64,000 nt of DNA from the NCBI GenBank assembly GCA_022828085.1, contig JAJEIY010000061.1:18466-82465 (forward strand). Direction: 5' to 3'. This document shows positions 32,771 through 40,173 of the stretch, piece after piece. Every line of letters begins with the position of its first letter. The stretch's first letter is position 1. A program made the position numbers and the translations under genes. Below the pieces are notes generated by a model. It was not told the DNA's origin. It searched no databases and saw only the letters and a program-made list of their open reading frames with translations. Source of the DNA: Acidobacteriota bacterium (GTDB lineage Bacteria > Acidobacteriota > Vicinamibacteria > Marinacidobacterales > Marinacidobacteraceae).

Positions 32771-33687
32771 GGCGTTCCGTTGCCGCCCTCGCCGCCGTGC
32801 TGGTGGCGCCGGGCGCCTTGTCGTGGGGCTGTCTTCCCGGCGTCGATCAGACGTCCGTGGAGACGATCCGCCGGCCCGGGGCCCCCGAACTCGCGATCCG
32901 CCTCGATCGGGGTTCGGTGATCGTCCGGGAACACCTCGGCGCCGAGTTCGAGATCGAGGTCTGGCGAACCGCCCAGGCGCCTTCCCGGGAAGCCGCCCAG
33001 GCGGCGCTCGAAGCCCTCGTCGTCGATCTCGAAGGCGACCCGGACTCGGGCGCCCTGACCGTGACCGGCCGCAGCGCCGCGGCCGGGACCTTTCGGCCGT
33101 GGGAAGAACTCGCTCTCAGCCTGAGGATCGCCGTCCCGCCGGGCACGGCAGTCGATGCCCGGACCGGTTCGGGGAGGATCGAACTGGAAGGCCTCACCGG
33201 CCCCGTCCGGGCGACCTCCGCCTCCGGCCGCATCGCCGCCAACGATCTCCGGTCGCCGGCGGGGACGGCGCCGGAACCGATCCGGCTGCGCACCGCGGAG
33301 GGCCGGATCGCGGCGCAGGGCCTCGAGGGGAGCGTCCGGGCCGAGAGCGGAGACGGGCGCATCGAACTCGAGGGACGACTTCAGGAGGTCACCGCGGTGA
33401 CGAACGACGGGCGTATCGAGATCGACGTCCGCGGAGGTGGTCCCCCGCCGGCCGGAGAGTGGTTCCTGCGGACGGGGAGCGGCCCGGTGCGGCTCACCCT
33501 GCCCCGGATCACCGACGCCGTCGTGACGGCCGTGGGAAGGCCGACATCGGATGACCGCCGCGATGTTTCCGACTGGCAACAGGAGGGGCCGCTGGCCCTC
33601 GCCACGCTGGGTGACGGGTCGGGACCCCGCATTCACCTCCGGACCGGTGACGGCTCCGTCCGCGTGAGGTTGGCCGGCCCGAACTGA
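32767..33687 (+). CDS. Exported DUF4097 solenoid protein, possible lipoprotein
   Basis: A 306-residue protein with a signal sequence (VAALAAVLVAPGALSWGC; Cys22 may be lipidated although the lipobox is imperfect). The mature part is a DUF4097 solenoid with repeats such as DARTGSGRIELEGLTGPVRA, RTAEGRIAAQGLEGSVRAES, DGRIELEGRLQEVTAVTNDG and a closing RTGDGSVRVRLAG. It is the last gene of the sigma operon, coupled to the previous solenoid gene by GTGA. It is probably anchored at the membrane and may pair with the solenoid of its neighbour. Function unknown. Confidence 0.78.
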   Translation: MRRSVAALAAVLVAPGALSWGCLPGVDQTSVETIRRPGAPELAIRLDRGSVIVREHLGAEFEIEVWRTAQAPSREAAQAALEALVVDLEGDPDSGALTVTGRSAAAGTFRPWEELALSLRIAVPPGTAVDARTGSGRIELEGLTGPVRATSASGRIAANDLRSPAGTAPEPIRLRTAEGRIAAQGLEGSVRAESGDGRIELEGRLQEVTAVTNDGRIEIDVRGGGPPPAGEWFLRTGSGPVRLTLPRITDAVVTAVGRPTSDDRRDVSDWQQEGPLALATLGDGSGPRIHLRTGDGSVRVRLAGPN

Positions 33688-33732
33688 CCCGGGGCGGCGA
33701 CCCGGTTCCGGCCCGGACTGTCCCCCGGCAGG

Positions 33733-34638
33733 TCAGTAGCGCGGCGCCGGCAGGGAGGAACCGGTGATCTGCCGGTAGGCGCCGAGGAAACGCTCGGTCG
33801 TCCCCCGCACGATGCTGTCGGGCAGGTGCGGCGCCGGCGGCTCCTTGTTCCAGTCGACCGTCTCCAGGTAGTCGCGGACGTACTGCTTGTCGAAGCTGGA
33901 CTGGAGTTTCCCGGGCGCGTATTCGTCGGCGGGCCAGAACCGCGAGGAGTCCGGGGTCAACACCTCGTCGATCACGTACAGCTTCCCGTCGTCGTCATGG
34001 CCGAACTCGAACTTGGTGTCGGCAATGATGATGCCCCGCTCGGCGGCCCACTCCACCCCGCTCGCGTAGATCTCCCGGGAGATTTCGTGGAGGCGGGTGG
34101 TCAGCTCCCGGCCCAGCGCGTTCGCCATGAAGTCCTCGCTCACGTTCTCGTCGTGACCGTCCTCGGCCTTCGTGGCGGGCGTGAAGAGAGGCTCGGGAAA
34201 ACGCTCGGCGAGCTGCATCCCGCCCGGGAGCGAAATGCCGCACACGCTGCCTTCCCGCCCGTACTCCTTCCAGCCCGACCCGTAGAGGAACCCGCGCATC
34301 ACGCACTCGAAGGGGATCGGGTTCAGCCGGCGCACCAGCATGGAACGGCCGTCCAGCATTCCCTTCGCCGGCGCCAGCACGCCGGGGTACTCGTCCACGT
34401 CGTCGGTGACCAGGTGATTGGGAACGATGTGCTCGGTCCGCCGGAGCCACCAGGCGCTCAGGCTGTTCAGGACCCGGCCCTTCTCGGGAATCCCCTCCGG
34501 GAGCACGACGTCGAAGGCCGAGACCCGGTCCGTCGTCACCAGCAGGAGCTGGTCGCCGACGGCGTAGATGTCGCGGACCTTGCCGCGGGAACGGAGGGCG
34601 ACACCCTCGAGAGAGGTGGTTAGAACTGCTTCAGCCAT
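33733..34638 (-). CDS. purC: Phosphoribosylaminoimidazole-succinocarboxamide synthase
   Basis: SAICAR synthase of 301 residues, joining CAIR and aspartate with ATP in purine synthesis. Landmarks are RSRGKVRDIYAVGDQLLLVTTDRVSAFDVV at the start, IPFECVMRGFLYGSGWKEY, TPATKAEDGHDENVS and IIIADTKFEFG, then YVIDEVLTPDSSRFW. It is of the longer type close to yeast ADE1. The gene stands alone, convergent with the sigma operon. On the minus strand TAGAAT (34650-34645) ends 6 bases before the ATG, so the mRNA may be leaderless. Confidence 0.96.
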   Translation of the reverse strand: MAEAVLTTSLEGVALRSRGKVRDIYAVGDQLLLVTTDRVSAFDVVLPEGIPEKGRVLNSLSAWWLRRTEHIVPNHLVTDDVDEYPGVLAPAKGMLDGRSMLVRRLNPIPFECVMRGFLYGSGWKEYGREGSVCGISLPGGMQLAERFPEPLFTPATKAEDGHDENVSEDFMANALGRELTTRLHEISREIYASGVEWAAERGIIIADTKFEFGHDDDGKLYVIDEVLTPDSSRFWPADEYAPGKLQSSFDKQYVRDYLETVDWNKEPPAPHLPDSIVRGTTERFLGAYRQITGSSLPAPRY

Positions 34639-34644
34639 CCGGGA

Positions 34645-34650
34645 ATTCTA
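34645..34650 (-). promoter_or_regulatory. -10-like TAGAAT of purC
   Basis: The hexamer is separated from the purC ATG by only six bases (TCCCGG), so the transcription start would coincide with the start codon. The surrounding DNA has no ribosome-binding site. Inference from position. Confidence 0.4.
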
Positions 34651-34747
34651 CGGAGGAAGCGCGCGGAGAAAGTGACGAAAACAGGCCAGGCGACAGTCTG
34701 CCCCCGGCTCTGTCTGCGGCGCGCGTTTCGCCTCCCTCCAGCGCCAG

Positions 34748-35119
34748 CCGCTGTTCCTTCGAAACGAGCGAAAAACAAAATGGCAGCGAACCTCGGGTTC
34801 GCTGCCGGCGTTTTCGGGGGAAAGTGTGAAAGGGGGTTACCCCCGTTCACAAAGAGGAAACGACAAATCGGAACTCGCCGAAGTGTGCGCCAGCACACGA
34901 GGGAGTTTCGGTTTGCGGCGCGAAGCGCCGGGCGGTCTCCGGATGGGGCCCGTAAGGCAATCAGACCTGACGGCCCAGCCCAGTTCCTGATCGCGGCCCC
35001 ATCCGGGGACCGCTCGACGGGGTCGATGCCGGCCGGAGGCCGGCGCTCCGGGCCGGCGGAGCCAACCGCTGTCCTTTCTGAACGAGTGAAAAACAAAGCG
35101 GCAGCGAACCTGGGGTTCG
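34748..35119. repeat. Family B repeat cluster with a 59-base duplicated hairpin and a long inverted repeat
   Basis: This gene-free stretch is built of repeats. A 54-base unit starting CCGCTGTTCCTTCG and ending in GGGTTCG occurs at 34748-34801 and again, diverged, at 35066-35119. Between them are a GTGAAAGGGGG hairpin (34825-34850), a 59-base hairpin unit (34855-34913, identical to 37053-37111), an 18-base inverted repeat CGGTCTCCGGATGGGGCC (34933-34950) with GGCCCCATCCGGGGACCG (34995-35012), and a family C palindrome (35027-35058). No protein-coding signal is seen. Confidence 0.8.
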
Positions 35120-35490
35120 ATGGCCGCCAGGGTCACGACCAGCAGGGAGAGTGCGCCCCAGATGAGGCGAACCTCTTTCTTGAGCACCGCGACGTCCGTC
35201 TTGACGGTTACGAGATCCGTCTTCACGGTCGCGAGATCCGTCTTGACGGTCGCGAGATCCGCCGCGACCCGGTCAAGGGTGGCGGCGACCGACTGGATCT
35301 GGGCGCGGACGGTGCGATCTCACCAGCGACCGAGTTCCGCCCTCGGCGTCTCCGGCAGGTTCTCGGCGAGGAGCCAGCGGGCGAAGAGGATGCCCTCGCG
35401 GTATCCGGCCGTGCTGATCCAGTTCTGAGGCGCCGGCCGGTGGCTGAGGTAGATTTGCTTTGTGCGGGGTTCGTGCGGCCAGCGATCCCG
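35120..35490 (-). pseudogene. Decayed coding remnant: helical segment, stop, coiled coil with membrane helix
   Basis: Reading the minus strand in the same frame as the adjacent toroid gene, its TAG stop is followed by a normal-looking 56-residue stretch (including NWISTAGYREGILFARWLLA), a TGA at about 35320, then a coil of three LATVKTD-type repeats, KKEVRLIW and a membrane segment GALSLLVVTLAAIEP that runs into the family B repeat. No start codon precedes either open part except an internal GTG at 35226. The coil is encoded by 24-base tandem units. I read this as the remains of one or two genes, the last cut by repeat insertion. The identity of the first stretch is unknown. Confidence 0.5.
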
Positions 35491-36624
35491 CTAACGCTCC
35501 TCGGACGAAGTACCGGTCAGGGAACTCGTGACCGCGAGGGCCATCACCGGGTAGAGCGTCCCGGTATACGTGATGAAGTGCCATGTCTCGGTATTGAGTG
35601 ACTTCGTCCACCAGCGGCCCGACTCTCTCTGGTGCCGCCTGAGCCACTCCACGCCTCGCTGCACGGCGGGGTGCGTTGGCGGCACGCCCGCGGACGACAG
35701 CACTACGACCGCCAGACCGGTCTGGTGGCCATCGCTCGCGGGATCGCCGAAGTCCGCCTCGGCTCGCAGGCGTTCCGCGCGGTTGCCCCGGCCCCACTCC
35801 TCGGGCCGAGCGAACGAGCGAATCGACCAGCCCCCGTCCGGGCGCTGACGGTCCAGGATCACCCTGACGATGTCCTGCTTCTGGTCGGCGCTGACCACGC
35901 CCGGGAGATACCGGTCCGCCCAGAGCAACGCCACGCGAGCGTAGTCATGGGGAGGAGGGACCTCCCGCAGGTACTCTCGCAGACCGGCTACCTGCCTCTG
36001 CAACTCGGGGGAGGTGGCCTGCTCGAGCCATCCCGGAGCCAGACCCAGACTCATGGCCGCGACGGTCGCGAGCTGATACGCGTCGGACTCGAACGGCGGC
36101 CATGTGTCCGGCGAGTGCCACGCCCCGTCGTCCCGCTGAAGGCTGAACATGAGCTGAAGGGCCTGCTCGGTTTCGGGGGACAGCCGCCGGTCCACGTACG
36201 CATCCCAGGATGCCAGAGACGCGGCCAGATGCACGACTTCCGCGGGGTTCACATCCTGCTGGAGCTCTCCGGGGTCCGCGGCGAGCCTGTCCTGAAGGCG
36301 CGCTTCGAGGAAGGCCCGCCAGCTTTCATCGGGCTGACCGAGACTCTCGGCGAGCTGCGGACGAACGATCCCGTACCAGCCCGTGGTGTGACACGAGACG
36401 CAGCCGCGGTTGTTCGCCCAGGCCTTGGCTCCATCCTCCAGGTAGGTGATCGCGCGCTCGATGGACAGATTCTCCGCCATCGGTTCATCCGCCGACGCCG
36501 GCGGGATGGAGATCTCTCCGAAGTGATACTGGTACAGGCTGTGGTCACCCCACTGCGCGTGAAGCTCGGAGCCGAGAAGCGAAATCCCAGCGGACAGTCC
36601 GATGGCGGCGAGCGCGAGTCTCAT
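35491..36624 (-). CDS. Exported alpha/alpha-toroid (prenyltransferase/squalene-cyclase-like) protein with CxxCH haem motif
   Basis: A 377-residue protein with a signal peptide (MRLALAAIGLSAGISLLG, cleavage after HA). Near the mature N-terminus lies NNRGCVSCHTTGWYG, a c-type haem attachment site. The rest is helical with squalene-cyclase/prenyltransferase repeats: LQRDDGAWHSPDTWPPFESD, LDRQRPDGGWSIRSFARPEEWG and LRRHQRESGRWWTK. The catalytic DxDD of cyclases and the zinc site of prenyltransferases are absent, so it is probably a periplasmic cytochrome-type binding protein. ATG 36624 is chosen for the signal peptide; ATG 36678 would add 18 residues. Similar CxxCH-toroid proteins occur in Planctomycetes and Acidobacteria, without known function. 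It stands alone in a repeat-rich island. Confidence 0.75.
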   Translation of the reverse strand: MRLALAAIGLSAGISLLGSELHAQWGDHSLYQYHFGEISIPPASADEPMAENLSIERAITYLEDGAKAWANNRGCVSCHTTGWYGIVRPQLAESLGQPDESWRAFLEARLQDRLAADPGELQQDVNPAEVVHLAASLASWDAYVDRRLSPETEQALQLMFSLQRDDGAWHSPDTWPPFESDAYQLATVAAMSLGLAPGWLEQATSPELQRQVAGLREYLREVPPPHDYARVALLWADRYLPGVVSADQKQDIVRVILDRQRPDGGWSIRSFARPEEWGRGNRAERLRAEADFGDPASDGHQTGLAVVVLSSAGVPPTHPAVQRGVEWLRRHQRESGRWWTKSLNTETWHFITYTGTLYPVMALAVTSSLTGTSSEER

Positions 36625-36859
36625 AACCGATCGCAATCCCAAGAGGTCCTTGTGTTGGGGGCTGAGGCTACGATCCATCGTAGACGCTCTTTCGCTGCCA
36701 CGCAAAGACACGCGCGCGGGCGTGGCTCGTCGCGGAGGATGCGACCGTTTAGCGGGGGCGGCCGGCCGAGCCCGCCTACTGGCCGCCGACTTCGAGCCGA
36801 ACTGGCCGGGGCCGGCGCGGTCGCACGGTTCTACCGCGAGGAGTCACCAACACCGCCGA

Positions 36860-37125
36860 ACACCCGAAAAAACAAATGGCAGCGGACTCCGTTCGCTGCC
36901 CGCCTGACCGGGGGGAATGCGTGAAAGGGGGTTACCCCGGGGGTTACCCCCTTTCACCGTCGTAGCGCGGCGAAAGCCGCGCCCAGACGCCGGAGCGGGA
37001 GTGGCTGGGTTCGGGGTTACCCGAACCCCAGGCGCTCCTGGCTCGGTAAAATAGGAAACGACAAATCGGAACTCGCCGAAGTGTGCGCCAGCACACGAGG
37101 GAGTTTCGGTTCCCGAGCCAGGAGG
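36860..37125. repeat. Family B repeat cluster, second copy
   Basis: The gap between the toroid gene and pnp holds GGCAGCGGACTCCGTTCGCT (36879-36898), a near-perfect hairpin of 18-base arms GTGAAAGGGGGTTACCCC with one base of loop (36921-36957), and the 59-base unit 37053-37111 that is identical to 34855-34913. That unit contains the perfect hairpin GTGTGC-GCCA-GCACAC inside an outer imperfect stem, and is itself bracketed by CTCCTGGCTCGG (37035-37046) and its complement CCGAGCCAGGAG (37113-37124). No gene is seen. Confidence 0.8.
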
Positions 37126-37146
37126 GGTTGGGAGCCGGGTTCCCCG

Positions 37147-39312
37147 CTACCGTCGGCGGTCGCCGCGATCGCGGTCGCGGCCGCCACGCCGCCGCGGCGG
37201 CCGGGGCGGCAGCGGCGGCAGGCCCGCCCGCTCCCTGATGATGTCCTTGCAGGAAAGGCGCGTCCGTCCGTTGCCGTCCACCTCGATGACCCGGACCTCG
37301 ACCTCGTCGCCCTCCTGGAGTTCGTCCCGCACGCTGTTGACGTGGCGGTCCGCGATCTCCGAGATGTGCAGCAGGCCGTCCGTGCCCGGAAGGATCTCCA
37401 CGAAGGCGCCGAAGTCCACGATCGTCTTCACGACTCCGTGGTAGTCGCGGCCGACTTCGGGAAGCTGGCTCACCGCGATGGATTCGATCCGCTCCTTCGC
37501 CCGCGCCGTGGACTTCGCGTCGAGCCCGGCGATGTGGATGGTCCCGTCGTCCGACACGTCCACCCGCGCTCCGGTCTCGTCGGTGATCGCCCGGATCGTC
37601 TTGCCGCCGGGTCCGATGACCTCGCGAATCTTCCGCACGGGAATCTTCATCGTGAGGATCGCCGGTGCGTACTGGGAAGTCTCGCTCCGGGGAGCGGGAA
37701 TCTCGGCCGCCATGACCTTCAGGATCTCGATGCGCGCCCGCCGCGCCTGCTCGAGCGCGTCGCCGACGATGTCGAGCCGCAGTCCGGAAACCTTGATGTC
37801 CATCTGCAGAGCGGTGATCCCGTTGGCGGTGCCCGCGACCTTGAAGTCCATGTCTCCGTAGTGGTCTTCGGCGCCGGCGATATCGGTCAGCACCCGGTAC
37901 TCGTCGCCCCGCGTGATGAGACCCATCGCGATTCCGGCAATGGGCGCCTTCAGCGGAACGCCGGCATCCATCAGCGAGAGACACCCCCCGGTCACCGCGG
38001 CCATGGAACTCGACCCGTTGGACTCCAGGGTGTCGGAAACCACCCGGATGGCGTAGTTGAACTGCTCCTCGCCCGGAATCGCGGGCAGGAGCGCGCGCTC
38101 GGCGAGCGCCCCGTGCCCGATCTCGCGCCGGCCGGGACCACGCATCATCCGGGCCTCTCCGACGGAGAACGCCGGGAAGTTGTAGTGCAGGAGAAAGCGC
38201 TTTTCCCCGGAGCCGTGTACCCAGTCGAGGCGCTGGCTCTCGCTGAGCGGCGCCAGGGTGGTGACCACGAGCGCCTGCGTCTCGCCGCGGGTGAAGACGG
38301 CGGAACCGTGGGTCCTGGGCAGGACGCCGACATCGCAGGACAACTGGCGAATCTCGTCGAACGCGCGTCCGTCGAGGCGCTTTCCTTCCTCCAGGATCGT
38401 GCAGCGGAGGATGTCTTCCTCCATCGCCTTGACGATGCCGGAGGCAGCGGAGCGCTCTTCGTCGCTCCGGTCTTCGAGGCTGGAAGCGATGGCCGTCTTG
38501 ACCTCGTCGACGGCCCGGGAAGCCTCGAGCTTGCCCGGCGTCTGCAAGGCATCCTTCAGCCGTTCGCGAAATCCGTCCGCGATTTCGGTGGCCAGGCCGG
38601 GATCCGGATCCTTCGCAACCACCACCTGTTTCTTCGGCTGGAGCCGGCTCACGAGTTCCTGCTGGATGCCGACGATGCGGCGGATTCCCTCGTGGGCGAA
38701 GCTGAGCGCCTCCACCATCCGGGTCTCGGGCACGTCTTCGGCCCCCGCTTCCACCATCACGATGGCGTCCTCGGAGCCGGCCACGACGAGATTCAACGCC
38801 GACTTGTCCAGATCGGAGAACGTCGGACAGAGAACGAACTCATCGTCCACCAGTCCGACCCGGACCGCGCCGATGGAGGTGTCGAAGGGAAGGTCGGAGA
38901 TTCCGAGCGCCGCGGCAGCGCCGGTGATCGCCAGCACGTCGGAATCGTTCTCACGATCCGTGGACAGCAGGAGACAGGTGACCTGTGTCTCGCGCCGCCA
39001 GCCGCTCGGGAACAGCGGCCGCAGCGGACGATCGATGAGCCGACAGGTGAGGATCTCCTTCTCGTTGGGCCGCCCCTCCCGCTTGAAGAAGCCGCCCGGG
39101 ATCCGGCCCGCTGCGTAGAAGCTCTCCCGATAGTCCACCGCCAGCGGCAGGAAATCGACGTCGGGCCGGTCGCTCCGGGAAGCCGTGACCGCGGCCAGCA
39201 CGACGGTGTCACCCAACCGGACGGTCACCGCTCCCGCCGCTTGCCGGGCGAGCCGGCCGGTTTCAATAATCAGATCGTTGCTGCCGATCCGGGTCTGTAC
39301 CGTTTCAATCAA
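37147..39312 (-). CDS. pnp: Polyribonucleotide nucleotidyltransferase (PNPase)
   Basis: PNPase degrades RNA from the 3' end by phosphorolysis. This 721-residue protein has two RNase PH-like domains (the second with RTHGSAVFTRGETQALV, MAAVTGGCLSLMDAGVPL and ITGAEDHYGDMDFKVAGT-like motifs), a KH domain (IREVIGPGGKTIRAI) and an S1 domain (GVVKTIVDFGAFVEILPGTD), ending in a Pro/Arg/Asp tail (RRRGGRDRDRGDRRR). The start is a TTG at 39312. It follows rpsO by 90 bases, the usual order, where cotranscription and autoregulation at the rpsO-pnp leader are well known. The basic tail may bind RNA or protein partners. Confidence 0.97.
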   Translation of the reverse strand: MIETVQTRIGSNDLIIETGRLARQAAGAVTVRLGDTVVLAAVTASRSDRPDVDFLPLAVDYRESFYAAGRIPGGFFKREGRPNEKEILTCRLIDRPLRPLFPSGWRRETQVTCLLLSTDRENDSDVLAITGAAAALGISDLPFDTSIGAVRVGLVDDEFVLCPTFSDLDKSALNLVVAGSEDAIVMVEAGAEDVPETRMVEALSFAHEGIRRIVGIQQELVSRLQPKKQVVVAKDPDPGLATEIADGFRERLKDALQTPGKLEASRAVDEVKTAIASSLEDRSDEERSAASGIVKAMEEDILRCTILEEGKRLDGRAFDEIRQLSCDVGVLPRTHGSAVFTRGETQALVVTTLAPLSESQRLDWVHGSGEKRFLLHYNFPAFSVGEARMMRGPGRREIGHGALAERALLPAIPGEEQFNYAIRVVSDTLESNGSSSMAAVTGGCLSLMDAGVPLKAPIAGIAMGLITRGDEYRVLTDIAGAEDHYGDMDFKVAGTANGITALQMDIKVSGLRLDIVGDALEQARRARIEILKVMAAEIPAPRSETSQYAPAILTMKIPVRKIREVIGPGGKTIRAITDETGARVDVSDDGTIHIAGLDAKSTARAKERIESIAVSQLPEVGRDYHGVVKTIVDFGAFVEILPGTDGLLHISEIADRHVNSVRDELQEGDEVEVRVIEVDGNGRTRLSCKDIIRERAGLPPLPPRPPRRRGGRDRDRGDRRR

Positions 39313-39402
39313 CTTTGTTTCTTCCTTCTCTGATGCCGGGAACCTGCGTGGGTTCGCGGCGTTCGTTGGCCTGGGCGGCCTGCCGGCAAGAGCGCGCCGG
39401 AA

Positions 39403-39672
39403 CTACTTTCTGAGACCGAGGGAAGTGATCAGGGTTCGATACCGCTCCACGTCTTCCCGCCGCAGATAGTCCAGCAGCCGCCGGCGCCGGCTGACCATGC
39501 GAAGCAGTCCCCGCCGCGAAGCGTGGTCCTTCCGATGATCGTTGAAGTGGTCCGCCAGGCCGGTGATCCGCGCCGTCAGCAGCGCAACCTGGACCTCAGG
39601 TGAACCGGCGTCCGTTTCGTGCCGCCGGTACTTCTCGACGATGCCGCGCCGTGATGTCTGTGTGAGTGCCAA
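39403..39672 (-). CDS. rpsO: Ribosomal protein uS15
   Basis: The 89-residue small-subunit protein that binds the 16S rRNA three-way junction and nucleates the platform. The sequence [18 protein letters not shown], then [20 protein letters not shown] and [20 protein letters not shown] is the complete S15 signature. The start is a TTG at 39672. It precedes pnp and follows a 500-base gap filled with repeats after truB. Confidence 0.97.
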   Translation of the reverse strand: MALTQTSRRGIVEKYRRHETDAGSPEVQVALLTARITGLADHFNDHRKDHASRRGLLRMVSRRRRLLDYLRREDVERYRTLITSLGLRK

Positions 39673-39855
39673 TTCCCTGTTTCCCTGTTTGCCGCCAGCC
39701 GGGCCGGCGCTGCTTCAGTCTTTCCTATGCCGCCTGATGAATGGTTCGGTCTGCCGGGCTCGTTGCCCGCCGGCCAAGACGCTCGGTCTTCGTGATCACA
39801 ATTCCCCGGTCGGCTGGTCGTTCGCGGCGCACCTTACCACACGGGAGCAGCCGCG

Positions 39856-40172
39856 CCGCGTCCCGGTCCGGAGACCGGCGTTCCAAGCCGTATGCCCCAT
39901 TCGGGGGGAAAGTGTGAAAGGCGGGCTGGCCCCCCTTTCACGAAAAAAGACAGCGCGAATCGGAAGTCGCCTGCCTCGCCGGATCGGCCTTTGTGGCCCA
40001 GCCCGGGACAGCATCATGCGGCGAGTTCCGATTCGGAGGCACGAAGTGCCGTTCGGGTTGGGGGTGGGGCGCTCTCCTACCGGTTGTCTGACATCGCATC
40101 TTGAACACGCGGAGGCGCCCCACCCCCAGCCCGACCAGTGCGCGCGCCGGTCCGGGGACCGGCGATCCAGGA
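39856..40172. repeat. Mixed family B and C palindromes between truB and rpsO
   Basis: The 500-base gap has no gene. It contains family C hairpins at 39858-39893 (GTCCGGAGACCGGCGTTCC) and 40140-40172 (GGTCCGGGGACCGGCGATCC). Between them is a family B variant: hairpin GTGAAAGG...CCTTTCAC (39914-39941), then a 16-base stem CGAATCGGAAGTCGCC (39956-39971) pairing with GGCGAGTTCCGATTCG about 50 bases later, and GGGGGTGGGGCGCTC (40064-40078) pairing with GGCGCCCCACCCCC (40112-40125). Confidence 0.7.
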
Positions 40173-40173
40173 C

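Noticed and set aside
34639..37146. A genomic island or prophage remnant
   Set aside because: No integrase, phage structural gene, tRNA or attachment site is seen; the region is explained by palindromic repeats around one ordinary gene and a decayed one.
39914..39941. Intrinsic terminator downstream of rpsO or truB
   Set aside because: The hairpin is followed by A residues on the plus strand, and on the minus strand the T run precedes rather than follows the stem.
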